Assembly (NCBI RefSeq): GCF_020621385.1
Contig: NZ_JAESVA010000005.1
Location: 310,001-374,000, forward strand
Length of the DNA stretch: 64,000 nucleotides
Origin: Acidisoma cellulosilyticum
GTDB lineage: Bacteria > Pseudomonadota > Alphaproteobacteria > Acetobacterales > Acetobacteraceae
Direction of reading: 5' to 3'
Each line of letters starts with the position of its first letter. Position 1 is the first letter of the stretch. The notes beneath the pieces are model-generated. The model was given only the letters and a program-made list of their open reading frames with translations, was not told where the DNA came from and made no database searches. Positions 24,636 to 35,079 of this stretch are shown here, piece after piece. The position numbers were made by a program, and so were the translations under genes.

Positions 24636-25919
24636 TTAGGCGACCGAGAACTCGTTCCATTTCTGGATCAGGTAACGGTCGTTATCCATGACCGAGTTCC
24701 AGCAAGCGATATGGCCGATGCGGTCGTAGTAGGAACCGCCGTCGCGCACATCGCCGATCTTGGCGATCTGCTGGCCCTGCGGGCTCATGATGGCGGCGGT
24801 GGCCGGCTTGCCTTCCATCCAATAGCCCCATTCGTTCGGCGACATGTACTTCTGCGCCGTCGTCAGCACCGCCGAGTAATAGCCCTGGCGGTTGAGGTAA
24901 GCGCCGGTCCAGCCCGACAGATACCAGTTGATATATTCATAGGCCGCGTCACGCTCCAGCCCGGTCAGGTGCTTGGCGATGCCAAGACCGCCGCCCCAGC
25001 CGCGATAGCCTTCTGCCAGCGGCTGGAAGGTGCAGGCGATGCCCTTGGACCGCACGGCCGTCACGGCCGGGGACCACATCGACTGAATGACGACTTCGCC
25101 CGAGGCCATCAGATCGACGCTCTCCTCGAAGCTCTTCCAGAAGGCGCGGAACTGGCCGGCCTTCTTCTGCTCGATCAGGAAGGCGATGGTCTTGTCGATC
25201 TCGGCCTTCGTCATATTGCCCTTATCGGCATATTTCATCAGCCCCAGGCTTTCGATCGTCATGGCCGCGTCCATGATGCCGATGCCGGGGATATTGATGA
25301 TGGCAGCCTTGCCCTTGAAGGCCGGGTCCACCAGTTCCTTCCAATGCGTGATCGGCTTGCCGACCAGGTCAGGGCGGATGCCGAGCGTATCGGCATTGTA
25401 GATGGTCGGGATCAGCGTCATCCACTCGGTCGGGGAGGGCGCGAATTTGGTGGAGCTTGCCCCTTCGACATAGCTCACGCGGCAGGGCGCGGTGCCCTGG
25501 CCGACGGAGGCCGTCGGCGTCACCTTGCCGTCTTTGAACAACGGCACGATCTCATCGTAATACTTGATCTTCTTGATATCGAGCGGCTGCAGGCGGCCGG
25601 TCGGGAAGACCTTCTTGACGGTGAAATATTCGATATCGGCAACGTCATAGCTGTTCGGCTGGGTGATGGCGCGGATGGCGGCGGCGTCGGTATCCATTGC
25701 CGTCATGGAAATGGTGATGCCGGTATCGGCCTTACAGCGCGTGGCGATGTCGTTCAGGTTCGACACGCCGGTGCCGAACTGGCGCAGCGTGATGTTCTTG
25801 ATGTTCTGCGCCCAGATGGTCGGGAAGCCGGTGATCGCGCCGGAGCCGATGGCGGTGCCCGCCACGGCGGCGGCCCCTTTCAGCAATCCACGGCGGTCGA
25901 TGGTTTTTTTCTCGGTCAT
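24636..25919 (-). CDS. ABC transporter substrate-binding protein, PotD/extracellular family 1
   Basis: 427 residues. A Tat signal is clear: DRRGLLKGAAAVAGTAIGSG, cleavage near residue 37 (TIWA-Q). The mature protein is of the PotD/Fe(III)-type periplasmic binding class (ITLRQFGTGVSNLNDIATRC; later PTEWMTLIPTIYNADTLGIR and SALLE-like C-lobe segments). The ATG at 25919 is preferred over an in-frame TTG at 25925 because AAGGA is 9 bases upstream. The Tat route suggests it folds in the cytoplasm. Ligand unknown. Confidence 0.9.
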   Translation of the reverse strand: MTEKKTIDRRGLLKGAAAVAGTAIGSGAITGFPTIWAQNIKNITLRQFGTGVSNLNDIATRCKADTGITISMTAMDTDAAAIRAITQPNSYDVADIEYFTVKKVFPTGRLQPLDIKKIKYYDEIVPLFKDGKVTPTASVGQGTAPCRVSYVEGASSTKFAPSPTEWMTLIPTIYNADTLGIRPDLVGKPITHWKELVDPAFKGKAAIINIPGIGIMDAAMTIESLGLMKYADKGNMTKAEIDKTIAFLIEQKKAGQFRAFWKSFEESVDLMASGEVVIQSMWSPAVTAVRSKGIACTFQPLAEGYRGWGGGLGIAKHLTGLERDAAYEYINWYLSGWTGAYLNRQGYYSAVLTTAQKYMSPNEWGYWMEGKPATAAIMSPQGQQIAKIGDVRDGGSYYDRIGHIACWNSVMDNDRYLIQKWNEFSVA

Positions 25920-25946
25920 TTCCAAAGATCCTTTTGTTGCGTGTGA

Positions 25947-26945
<999 letters not shown>

Positions 26946-27064
26946 AATGGCTCGTCCCTCGGGCGTGGTGGTAACCGGCAACGCGCGCCAAAGGGCGCGT
27001 CGCATAGTCTCACGCAAACGTCATGCCAAAGGCGAGGCTGCCGTTTCTGCCGGCATCAAATGAC

Positions 27065-27090
27065 AGAAGGCGCCGCATTGGGCGCCTTCT
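27065..27090 (-). terminator. hairpin between aroKB and the importer operon
   Basis: AGAAGGCGCC and GGCGCCTTCT form a perfect 10-base stem with a 6-base loop, 160 bases after the aroKB stop. It likely separates aroKB transcripts from the importer operon. No T-run is present. A second hairpin CCCGCGTG-(5)-CACGCGGG at 27143-27163, followed by TCTACCCC, looks like a diverged copy of the palindromic repeat at 4420-4468. Confidence 0.5.
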
Positions 27091-27250
27091 GCATCGAATG
27101 GGTCAAACTGTGTACAGTTTATGGGCGGCTTCTATTCTGTCGCCCGCGTGCTCGTCACGCGGGTCTACCCCTCACCGCTGACGAAACGCGATTGGGCAAC
27201 CCGACGGGTCGACGCCCAAGACAATATCGTTAGTAGGGTGTGTTTCTAGC

Positions 27251-28933
27251 TCACGCCTCGCAGCCAGCCTCGCGCAGAAGCTCGACCACCGTTTCGGGCG
27301 GCACGTCGCGCGAGGTGAATGCCCGTCCGATGCCGCGCGCGAGCACGAAATGCAGCGCGCCGTCGCGCATCTTCTTGTCGCGACGCATATGCCCGACCAG
27401 ATGCTCTACCGAAAAGCGACGGTTGAGCATCGCGATCTCGGACGGCAGACCGACGCTGTCCAAGTGCCGGCGGATGCGGGGTGCCAGGTCAGGGCTGCAA
27501 TGGCCGAGCTTGGCCGAGAGGTCGAAGGCGAGGCCGAGGCCAATCGCCACCGCCTCGCCATGCAGCAGGCCGGCGCCATAGCCGACTTCGGCTTCCAGCG
27601 CATGGCCGAAGGTATGACCGAGATTGAGCAGCGCGCGGCCGTCATTCGGCTTTTCCTCGCGCTCGTCGTCGCCGACGACGCCGGCCTTGAAGGCGCAGGC
27701 GACCTGAATGGCCTTGGCCTGCAAGGCGCGATTGCCGCTGACCACACCAAGCCCGTTCTGCTCGCACCACTCATAGAAAGCAGCGTCGCCGATCAGCCCG
27801 GTCTTGACGATCTCGGCATAGCCGGCGCGCAGCTCCCGCGGCGGCAGGGTCGAGAGCGTATCGGTATCGGCCAGCACCATGCGCGGCTGATAGAAGGCGC
27901 CGATCAGGTTCTTGCCCTGGCGGGTATTGATGCCGGTCTTGCCGCCAACGCTGGAATCGACCTGGGACAGCAATGTCGTCGGCACCTGCACGAAGGGCAG
28001 GCCGCGCATGGTGGCGGCTGCCGCGAATCCGGCCAGGTCCCCCACCACGCCGCCGCCGAGCGCAATGACGGCGGTGCGCCGCTCCACCGCCTGGTCCAAA
28101 AGCTGGTCGATGACGGAGGCCCAGTTCTCGACCGATTTCGAGGGTTCACCGGGTTCCACGATAATGGTGCCGGTGGTGAAGCCCGCCGTCTCCAACCCGG
28201 TCAGCAGGGTCTGCAGATGGAGGCCCGCGACGGTCTTGTCCGTCACCACCACGGCGCGGCGCTGCGGCAGCACGGCGCCCAGCAATCCGCCGGCGCGGGT
28301 GATGAGGCTGCTGCCGATGATCACCTCATAGCCGCCGGCCGCAAGTTCCACCGGCACGGACAAGGCCGGCAGATGGTCCATCACGGTCTCGGCCATGCGT
28401 CCGGCCATGGCATCCACAGTTTCGTCGCGGGAGTCGATCACGATATCAGCCTCGGCATAGATGGGATGGCGGAGCTTCATCAGCCCCTGCAAAATCTGAC
28501 CCGGGTCGCCGCTCATCAGCAGCGGGCGGTGGGTGCGCCCGGCGACACGTCTTAGCAGAAGCGGCAAGGTCGCGCGGATCCAGATGGACAGACCCTTGCC
28601 GCGGATCACCGTGCGGGTCTCGGAATCCATGAAGGCGCCGCCACCGGTCGCCAGCACGATTCGCGGACCTTCCAGCAGCCGGCGGATCACCCGGCGCTCC
28701 ACATCGCGGAAAGCCGGTTCGCCGAAACGCTCAAAAATCTCGCTGACCGTGTAGCCGGAGGCCGTTTCGATTTCCTGATCGGCGTCGATGAAGGTCAGGC
28801 CCAGAGTCGCGGCCAGACGCTTGCCCACGGCCGTCTTGCCCGCACCCATGATCCCCACCAGCACAATGCTGCGATCGGCGAGGTGGCGGGGCAGGGTATC
28901 GCTCTTCAAGGCGTCGTCGTTGTTGCGCGTCAT
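27251..28933 (-). CDS. aroKB: shikimate kinase / 3-dehydroquinate synthase fusion
   Basis: 560 residues joining two shikimate-pathway enzymes. Residues 20-190 are shikimate kinase: Walker A GIMGAGKT (27-34), FIDADQEIE, GEPAFRDVERR and the ATGGGAF motif. Residues about 195-560 are 3-dehydroquinate synthase: GYEVIIGSSL, ALGGGVVGDLAGF with NAD/metal contacts, TTLLSQVDSSVGGKTGIN, ALLNLGHTFGHALEAE and LLHGEAVAIGL. The usual alphaproteobacterial form is two overlapping genes; here the frame is continuous with no stop between. An in-frame start at 29089 would add 52 residues of unrelated composition and overlap a divergent small gene, so the ATG at 28933 is preferred. Confidence 0.93.
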   Translation of the reverse strand: MTRNNDDALKSDTLPRHLADRSIVLVGIMGAGKTAVGKRLAATLGLTFIDADQEIETASGYTVSEIFERFGEPAFRDVERRVIRRLLEGPRIVLATGGGAFMDSETRTVIRGKGLSIWIRATLPLLLRRVAGRTHRPLLMSGDPGQILQGLMKLRHPIYAEADIVIDSRDETVDAMAGRMAETVMDHLPALSVPVELAAGGYEVIIGSSLITRAGGLLGAVLPQRRAVVVTDKTVAGLHLQTLLTGLETAGFTTGTIIVEPGEPSKSVENWASVIDQLLDQAVERRTAVIALGGGVVGDLAGFAAAATMRGLPFVQVPTTLLSQVDSSVGGKTGINTRQGKNLIGAFYQPRMVLADTDTLSTLPPRELRAGYAEIVKTGLIGDAAFYEWCEQNGLGVVSGNRALQAKAIQVACAFKAGVVGDDEREEKPNDGRALLNLGHTFGHALEAEVGYGAGLLHGEAVAIGLGLAFDLSAKLGHCSPDLAPRIRRHLDSVGLPSEIAMLNRRFSVEHLVGHMRRDKKMRDGALHFVLARGIGRAFTSRDVPPETVVELLREAGCEA

Positions 28934-28981
28934 CAAGCCAGAGGTTAGCACAGCCGCAGTTTCCACGGGCAGGCCCACCCT

Positions 28982-29125
28982 ATGCGCAGTTTCTTGTTGG
29001 TTCTCATCGTCGTCCTGTTGGTCGTCCTCGGCGGCGGGTTCGTGGCTTTGGGCATGTTTCCGCTGCCGCTGCACCAGCATCAGGTGCATGAAATCCTGCC
29101 AAACAGCGTGATTGACAAGACCTAG
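28982..29125 (+). CDS. small single-pass membrane protein (47 aa)
   Basis: 47 residues: one N-terminal transmembrane helix (FLLVLIVVLLVVLGGGFVAL) followed by GMFPLPLHQHQVHEILPNSV. The arrangement helix, (L)G-x-FP-P, then LPN matches by eye a small protein annotated as hypothetical in many alphaproteobacteria, often near aroK/xerD. It is divergent from aroKB, starting 48 bases away. The upstream ribosome site is weak (GGGCAGG). Confidence 0.6.
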   Translation: MRSFLLVLIVVLLVVLGGGFVALGMFPLPLHQHQVHEILPNSVIDKT

Positions 29126-29165
29126 CCGCTTCTAGCCGGCCCGCGCCCAGGCAAGGCGCCCCGCG

Positions 29166-30029
29166 TTACGCCGGCGCAACGGCGGCTTTGCGGGTCGGCA
29201 TGACCGTCCAAAGGACAGCCAGCATCACGATGGCGCCGCCAATGAGGGTCGCGCTGGGCGGAACCTCGCCGAAGCCAAGCCAGACCCAAAGCGGCGCCAG
29301 CGGTGTATCCAGCAATCCCAGCAGCGCGCCCTGGGTTGCGGTCACATGGCGCATCCCCAGGCTGAGAAATAACAGGCCGAGCCCAAGCTGGCAGGTGCCG
29401 AACAGGCCCAGATAGACCAGCGTGCGGGTGTCGAGTGGCCAGAAATGGGCGAAGGGTGCGGTCGCGACGGCGGTGATGATGCACATGACGGCGACCGCCG
29501 GCATCATCGATCCCTGACGGCCGCCGCGTCGCAGCAGCACCATGGTGACGGCGAAGGTCGCGGTCATCCCGACGGCCAGAAGGTCGCCCAGGATATGTCC
29601 GGCATGCAGCGCGCCCCGCGCCATGACGGCGACGCCGACCAGCGCGAGCAGGCTGCTGACCAGCACCCGCCAGCCTTCGCGCTCGGCCAGGAAGACCCAG
29701 GCTAGGGCCGCCGTCATGAAGGGCAAGGTCGCGTAGATGATCGCGACATCGGCGACCGTCGTATGGCGGAAGGCGGTGAGGTACAGGTAGGAGGAGAAGC
29801 TGCCCATGCAGGCGATCGTCAGCCCCGTGCGGCCGATGGCGCGCGTCTGCCGCCAGGCATCGCCCCGATAGCGCAGCAGCACCAGGACGGTCAGCATGAT
29901 GCCGGCAATGATGGACCGCCAGCACAGCAGGCTCATGACATCCAGCGGGATCAGCCGGGTGAAAAACCCGGCCATGCTATAGGCGACGGCCGAGCCCGAC
30001 AGAAAGCCAATTCCCAACCACCGCTGCAT
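29166..30029 (-). CDS. EamA/DMT-superfamily transporter
   Basis: 287 residues with about ten hydrophobic helices in two EamA halves (GFLSGSAVAYSMAGFFTRLI and, in the second half, GTCQLGLGLLFLSLGMRHVT). Drug/metabolite-exporter family; the substrate is unknown, often an amino acid or its derivative. The start at 30029 gives MQRWLGIGFLSGS and a GGA-rich ribosome site; an in-frame start at 30134 runs into the divergent regulator's promoter. Divergent from the WYL regulator, which may control it. Confidence 0.88.
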   Translation of the reverse strand: MQRWLGIGFLSGSAVAYSMAGFFTRLIPLDVMSLLCWRSIIAGIMLTVLVLLRYRGDAWRQTRAIGRTGLTIACMGSFSSYLYLTAFRHTTVADVAIIYATLPFMTAALAWVFLAEREGWRVLVSSLLALVGVAVMARGALHAGHILGDLLAVGMTATFAVTMVLLRRGGRQGSMMPAVAVMCIITAVATAPFAHFWPLDTRTLVYLGLFGTCQLGLGLLFLSLGMRHVTATQGALLGLLDTPLAPLWVWLGFGEVPPSATLIGGAIVMLAVLWTVMPTRKAAVAPA

Positions 30030-30136
30030 ATCGCTGTCCGTTTCCCGTCGCGTGATCGGGGTTATAAGGGAAGAGGTCTGACAGCGTGGTGTCAGCAACC
30101 GGTGCTGCACGCCAGAGACAAAAGGAGCGGACATTC

Positions 30137-30847
30137 ATGCGACCGGCGGACCGGCTGTTCGACATCATCCAGCTTCTGCGGTCGAGCCCGCGTGCGCTGA
30201 CGGCGGCGGCCATCGCTGAACGGCTGGAAGTCTCCACCCGCACCATCTACCGCGATATCGCGACGCTGCAGGCAAGCGGCTTGCCCATCGATGGCGCCAG
30301 CGGTTTCGGCTATGTGCTGGGGCCGGGCTATGACCTGCCGCCGCTGATGTTCACGGCCGAGGAATTCCAGACCATCGCGGTGGCGCTCGATCTGGTCCGC
30401 CGCACCGGGGATCGCGGGCTGCAGGAAGCCGCGAGCGCCGTGCGCGCCAAGATCGCGGCGGTTTTGCCCTGCCGTCCGGCGCCTGTTGCGGAAACACCCT
30501 TCTACGTCTGGTCCGGCGGCGCGTCGGTGGCGGCGGTCGTCTGTATGGCGGAGGTGCGCGACGCCATTCGCGACGCGCGGAAAATCCGCATCGATTACCT
30601 GAGCCGCGATGGCGTGCCGAGCCAGCGGATCGTCTGGCCGCTCGCCGTCGCCTATTTCTCGGAATCGACGCTGCTCGGCACCTGGTGCGAGCTCAGACAG
30701 GATTACCGGCATTTCCGTACCGATCGCGTGCAGGACCTGGTCATTCTGGACGAGACCTATCCCGCCGACCGGCCCGGCCTGCTCGATGGCTGGCGCGCCT
30801 TGCAGGCGGGTTATGAGACGCGCGACCTACCGCTCACGGCATCATGA
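30137..30847 (+). CDS. HTH-WYL transcriptional regulator (YafY/DeoR type)
   Basis: 236 residues. An N-terminal winged helix-turn-helix (LTAAAIAERLEVSTRTIYRDIATLQASG, HTH_11) precedes a C-terminal WYL ligand-binding domain (ARKIRIDYLSRDGVPSQRIVWPLAVAYF). AAAGGAG precedes the ATG with a 10-base gap. The divergent EamA exporter is the natural target. The effector is unknown; WYL domains often bind small nucleic acids or metabolites. Confidence 0.9.
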   Translation: MRPADRLFDIIQLLRSSPRALTAAAIAERLEVSTRTIYRDIATLQASGLPIDGASGFGYVLGPGYDLPPLMFTAEEFQTIAVALDLVRRTGDRGLQEAASAVRAKIAAVLPCRPAPVAETPFYVWSGGASVAAVVCMAEVRDAIRDARKIRIDYLSRDGVPSQRIVWPLAVAYFSESTLLGTWCELRQDYRHFRTDRVQDLVILDETYPADRPGLLDGWRALQAGYETRDLPLTAS

Positions 30848-30955
30848 AAGGTGAAACAGATCCGCCATTGCTCGTCATGAAAGGCATAATTTTGGTGCGA
30901 GGTCAGGAGCCGGCAGGGCAGCCAGCGTCGGTCACATTCTATCGGAAGCGCCCTG

Positions 30956-31108
30956 AAATCTGTCGTGCGCGGGCCCCGACCCGCGCATCTACCCGTCTGC
31001 GCGGGCAAGCGGCCGTCTGGGCGCCGCGGCGGGTAGGTCCGCGCAACGCGTGCGCGGATGACGAGGCGCGACGGGCGAGGCTTCTATCAAAGCCTGACAG
31101 GTCCTTAG
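30956..31108. repeat. intergenic repeat, copy 3 of the palindromic family
   Basis: It opens with AAATCTGTCGTGCGCGGGCC, identical over 20 bases to 16160-16179 inside the MITE-like element, contains hairpin TCCGCGCA-(5)-TGCGCGGA at 31038-31058 and ends AAAGCCTGACAGGTCCTTAG, a diverged relative of the MITE right end. It fills most of the gap (30848-31136) between the WYL regulator and xerD. Confidence 0.7.
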
Positions 31109-31136
31109 GCTCCGGCTATCGCAATTCGCAACCTTT

Positions 31137-32075
31137 ATGAACCGACATCTCGAAGCCTTTCTGGAAATGATGGCGGCGGAGAAGGGCGCGGCGCGGAATA
31201 CGCTGGCGGCCTATCGCGCCGATCTGGAAGACGTTCTCTCGTTCCTGAACGCGCGGGGGGAAGACATTCTCACCTGTCAGGCCTTGTCGCTCCGCGCCTA
31301 TCTGGCGTCCCTCGCCGATCTGGGGCTCAGTGAACGTACCCAGGCGCGGCGCCTGGCCAGCCTGCGCGGGCTGACCAAATTTCTGCTCCGCGAAGGCATC
31401 CGGCAGGATGATCCCGCGCGGCTGCTCTCCTCGCCGAAAGCACGGCCGGGACTGCCCAAGAACCTGACCGAGGCCGAGGTCGACCTGCTGCTGACGACCG
31501 CCGCCGGCGAGGCGCAAAAAGGTCCGCGCGGACTCATGCTGCAGGCTGGGCTGGAAATCCTCTATGCCAGCGGTCTACGTATTTCGGAACTGCTCGCGCT
31601 GCCCGCCGTCGCGCTGACGCGGGACGCCGAGATGCTGATGGTCCGTGGCAAGGGTGGCAAGGACCGCGTGGTGCCGCTGTCGGAAACGGCGCGGGAGGTC
31701 GCGCGCGCGCTGCGTGCCACGCATCCGAAGGGCGCGAAATGGCTGTTTCCGGGGCGGGACGGGCGCGTGCCGCTGACGCGCCAGGCGTTCTTCCTCGCGC
31801 TGAAGGACCTAGCCCTCAAGACCGGATTGGACCCGGCGCGGGTATCGCCGCATGTGCTGCGGCACTCCTTCGCCTCCCATCTGCTCGGGCGCGGCGCCGA
31901 TCTGCGCAGCCTGCAGATGCTGCTCGGCCATTCCGATATCGCGACGACGCAGGTCTATACGCATCTCCTGTCCGAGCGATTGCAGAAGCTGGTGGAGAAC
32001 CACCATCCCCTGGCGCTCGCCTATCAGGAGGGCGGCAAGGTCGTCCCGCATCCAGCGGCGGACGAGGACCGTTAA
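31137..32075 (+). CDS. xerD: site-specific tyrosine recombinase XerD
   Basis: 312 residues; with XerC it resolves chromosome dimers at dif. All catalytic residues are seen: Arg148 (ASGLRISELL), Lys172 (GKGGKDRVVP), His239 and Arg242 (HVLRHSFASHLL), His265 (LLGHSDIATTQ) and Tyr274 (VYTHL). The N-terminal SAM-like core-binding domain is residues 1-95. XerD rather than XerC is judged from the region (near aroKB) and the HVLRHSFA-SHLL form; XerC is not excluded. No dif site was recognised. Confidence 0.88.
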   Translation: MNRHLEAFLEMMAAEKGAARNTLAAYRADLEDVLSFLNARGEDILTCQALSLRAYLASLADLGLSERTQARRLASLRGLTKFLLREGIRQDDPARLLSSPKARPGLPKNLTEAEVDLLLTTAAGEAQKGPRGLMLQAGLEILYASGLRISELLALPAVALTRDAEMLMVRGKGGKDRVVPLSETAREVARALRATHPKGAKWLFPGRDGRVPLTRQAFFLALKDLALKTGLDPARVSPHVLRHSFASHLLGRGADLRSLQMLLGHSDIATTQVYTHLLSERLQKLVENHHPLALAYQEGGKVVPHPAADEDR

Positions 32076-32114
32076 TCGAGGGAAACCAGCGGCATAAGGC
32101 CGGGAGCTTTCCTC

Positions 32115-32642
32115 ATGCGCGTGCTCGCTTTCGTCTCACTCGCCGCGCTCGCTGGGCTCGCTGCCTGCGCGCGGCAGCCGGTCACGGCCTTTTCAGACCG
32201 CACGCCCGTCTTCAAGGTCGAGGATTTCTACAACGGGCATTCCCGTGGCTACGGGTTCTTCTTCGACCGCCGTGGCAATGTCGTGAAGCAGTTCACGGCG
32301 GATGAGAATGGTGTCTGGGACGGCAAAACCCTGCGCCTGCATGAGCATTACCTGTTTTCGGACGGCAAGACCCAGGACCGCGACTGGACCTTCGCGCGTG
32401 ACGCCAAGGGTATTTGGATCGGCCGTACGCCCGATGTTGTGGGCGTCACGCGGGGCCAGACCTCAGGCAATGCCTATCGCATGCATTACGTCTTCGACCT
32501 CAAAAGCAGCGGCTCGGACCATACCCTGACCTTCGACGACTGGCAGTGGATGGTCGCTCCCAAGATCATGATGAACCGCGCCTGGGGCACCAAGCTCGGC
32601 TTCGAATTCGGTGAGATCGAGGCGACCTTCATCCACGACTGA
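32115..32642 (+). CDS. DUF3833-family lipoprotein
   Basis: 175 residues with a lipoprotein signal (lipobox LAAC, Cys18). The mature part fits the DUF3833 plan: FKVEDFYNGHSRGYGFFFDRRGNVVKQF, then LHEHYLFSDGKTQDRDWTF and DWQWMVAPKIMMNRAW. Cell-envelope protein of unknown function. It follows xerD by 39 bases and its end overlaps the converging acyltransferase by 14 bases. Confidence 0.88.
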   Translation: MRVLAFVSLAALAGLAACARQPVTAFSDRTPVFKVEDFYNGHSRGYGFFFDRRGNVVKQFTADENGVWDGKTLRLHEHYLFSDGKTQDRDWTFARDAKGIWIGRTPDVVGVTRGQTSGNAYRMHYVFDLKSSGSDHTLTFDDWQWMVAPKIMMNRAWGTKLGFEFGEIEATFIHD

Positions 32643-33837
32643 GGACCGGGGGACGCGGGCGAGGGCGGAAGTATTCCGCCGCGCGGTCGCCCATGCGCCG
32701 CACGATGGTCCGCCCCGGCACTTCCACCCAATGGTGCAAGAAGCTGCCCACGACATAGAGGCTGGCGATGAGGAAGACAGCGGACATGGTCTGCGCCACT
32801 GCCGTCGGCATGGTGCTGGGTAGATGCTTGATCAGCCAATGCACGAGGCCGATCCAGACATTGTGGATGACGTAGATCGTGTAGCTCAGCACGCCGAGCT
32901 GCATCAGCGGCTTCCATGAGAACAGCTTGGCAAGCGCACCCTTGTCGCAGGCCAGGCACAGAACCAGCAGCGGGAAGGCCGGGTAGATGACCTGGTCCGG
33001 CAGATGCAGCACCAGGCAAAGCATGATGTAGGCCAGTGCCGTCCAGCCGATACCCGAAGCCGCGAGGCGTTTCGCCGGCGGCCATTGATACAGCCGGTAG
33101 GTCAGCAGGCCGAAGGTGAAGCCGCCCAGGCAGCGCAGCATGGGAATGAAGGTGCGGCCGTCATAGGCATCCAGCGCGCCGTTGTGATGCATCCCGTCAT
33201 AGCCGGTCAAAGCGCCTGCCGCCACGATCAGCGCGGCGGCGGCCAGCAGCGACAGCATGGCATAGGCCGGGCGGCGGAACAGGATGCCGCCGACGATGAA
33301 GGGAAACACGAAATAGGCGCCCCATTCGGTGCTGATCGACCAGGTCGGCGTCGTCACCGCCTTCGCCACGCCCCAGGACTGGATCATGAAGATATTGGCA
33401 ATCACGTCCTTGATCGGCAGCGGCAGGTTCATGGCGAACCAGCCGTTCGGCACCTGCAGGCTGCCATAGACCGCCAGCGAATAGGCGATCCGGAGGGCCA
33501 GAAAGCAAATATAGAGCGGATAGAGCCGGGCCACGCGGCGCATCAGGAAGGTAAAGAAAGCCGGGGCGGTCACGCCGTCGCGGAACATGCGGCCATAGGT
33601 CAGCGCCATCACGAAACCGCTGAGCACGAAGAAGATGTCGACGGCCAGATAGCCCCGCGCCACCAGATGGCTGATCCCATAGGGAAAATCCGCTGCCGGA
33701 TAGCTGTGATAGGCGATGACGATGACCGCCGCAGCGCCACGTACGCCTGTCAGCGCATCGATCTCATCCTTGCCCTTGGGCGCGATCCGATCATCCTGGA
33801 TCGCGGATCGGTCGATGACCGCCGTATGCTGCTCCAT
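32629..33837 (-). CDS. acyltransferase 3 family membrane protein
   Basis: 402 residues, about ten membrane segments. The family marks are LTGVRGAAAVIVIAYHSY, whose His is essential in the family, GYLAVDIFFVLSGFVMAL and a late HWVEVPGR. These proteins O-acylate sugars in surface polysaccharides or lipids. Its gene tail overlaps that of the DUF3833 lipoprotein (14 bases, opposite strand), a convergent overlap. Acceptor not known. Confidence 0.9.
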   Translation of the reverse strand: MEQHTAVIDRSAIQDDRIAPKGKDEIDALTGVRGAAAVIVIAYHSYPAADFPYGISHLVARGYLAVDIFFVLSGFVMALTYGRMFRDGVTAPAFFTFLMRRVARLYPLYICFLALRIAYSLAVYGSLQVPNGWFAMNLPLPIKDVIANIFMIQSWGVAKAVTTPTWSISTEWGAYFVFPFIVGGILFRRPAYAMLSLLAAAALIVAAGALTGYDGMHHNGALDAYDGRTFIPMLRCLGGFTFGLLTYRLYQWPPAKRLAASGIGWTALAYIMLCLVLHLPDQVIYPAFPLLVLCLACDKGALAKLFSWKPLMQLGVLSYTIYVIHNVWIGLVHWLIKHLPSTMPTAVAQTMSAVFLIASLYVVGSFLHHWVEVPGRTIVRRMGDRAAEYFRPRPRPPVLSRG

Positions 33838-33936
33838 AGAGCGTCATAAAGGGTCGATGGTCCGAATTTGCACCGCTCACGGCTGGGTGATGGCCGAAAA
33901 GCGAGGCGAGCCGGTCTTCACGCTTTGGCGAGTGGG

Positions 33937-35079
33937 TTAGAGAAGGACCAGATCGTCGCGATGGATCAGCTCGTCGCGCCCCCGCCAGCCGAGAATGGCC
34001 TCGATCTCTTCCGAGCGATGGCCCGCGATGCGTTTTGCATCCTCGCTGCCATAGGCCGAAAGGCCGCGCGCGATCTCGTCGCCGCTGGGTCCGAGCACGC
34101 GTACCGCATCACCGCGCGTGAAATCCCCGCCGATGCCGCGCACCCCGGCCGGAAGCAGGGAACTGCCGCCTGACAGCGCGCGGGCCGCGCCGGCATCGAT
34201 GGTGACGGCGCCGAGCGGCGACAGGCTGCCGCCGATCCACCGCTTGCGGGCGGAGCGTCCGTCCTGGCTCGGCAGGAACCAGGTGCAGCGGGCGCCGTCC
34301 ATCAGCGCCTGCACCGGATGCGGCCGGTGACCGAGGGCTATGGCCATCGCACAGCCGGCGCTGGTCGCGATGCGGGCCGCGACCAGCTTGGTGCGCATGC
34401 CGCCCGAGGAATAGCCCGGCGGCGGCTCGCCGCCCATGGCGTCGATCTCGGCCGTCATGCCGGTCACGACCGGAATATGCTGGGCATCCGGATCGCGCCT
34501 GGGGTCGGCGGTATAAAGCCCGTCGATATCCGACAGCAGGATCAGCTGATCGGCCTGCACCATTTCGGCGACGCGGGCGGCCAGCCGGTCATTGTCGCCG
34601 AAACGGATTTCGGCGGTCGCGACGGTATCATTCTCATTGATCACCGGCACGCAGCCGAGCGACAGCAGCGTCGTCAGCGTCGCGCGGGCGTTGAGGTAAC
34701 GGCGCCGGTCCTCGGTATCTTCCATCGTCAGCAGAAGCTGGGCGGCGGTGATGTCCTGCGCCGACAGCGCTTCCGTCCAGGCCTGGGCAAGGCGGATCTG
34801 GCCCACGGCAGCGGCGGCCTGCTTCTCCTCCAGCCGCAGCTTCGGTTGCATGAGATTGAGCGTGCGGCGCGCCAGGGCGATGGCGCCGGAGGAGACGACG
34901 AGCACTTCGGTCCCACGGGCGCGGAGCGCGGCGATATCCTGGGCGACCTCATTCAGCCAAGCCTGGCGCGGTGCTGCGGCTTCCCCATCGACCACAAGGG
35001 CGCTGCCGAGCTTGATGACAAGGCGGCGGGCCTGATTCAGCGCCGGCACGGCCAGAAGGCCGGCAGCCGCCGCACTCAC
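33937..35079 (-). CDS. proB: glutamate 5-kinase
   Basis: 380 residues; makes gamma-glutamyl phosphate, first step of proline synthesis. Seen: [14 protein letters not shown] (N-terminal kinase core), [52 protein letters not shown], and a C-terminal PUA domain (about 285-375, [21 protein letters not shown]). The GTG at 35079 overlaps the obgE stop as GTGA; the frame continues upstream inside obgE but that part is out-of-frame shadow. proA is not adjacent here. Confidence 0.94.
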   Translation of the reverse strand: MSAAAAGLLAVPALNQARRLVIKLGSALVVDGEAAAPRQAWLNEVAQDIAALRARGTEVLVVSSGAIALARRTLNLMQPKLRLEEKQAAAAVGQIRLAQAWTEALSAQDITAAQLLLTMEDTEDRRRYLNARATLTTLLSLGCVPVINENDTVATAEIRFGDNDRLAARVAEMVQADQLILLSDIDGLYTADPRRDPDAQHIPVVTGMTAEIDAMGGEPPPGYSSGGMRTKLVAARIATSAGCAMAIALGHRPHPVQALMDGARCTWFLPSQDGRSARKRWIGGSLSPLGAVTIDAGAARALSGGSSLLPAGVRGIGGDFTRGDAVRVLGPSGDEIARGLSAYGSEDAKRIAGHRSEEIEAILGWRGRDELIHRDDLVLL

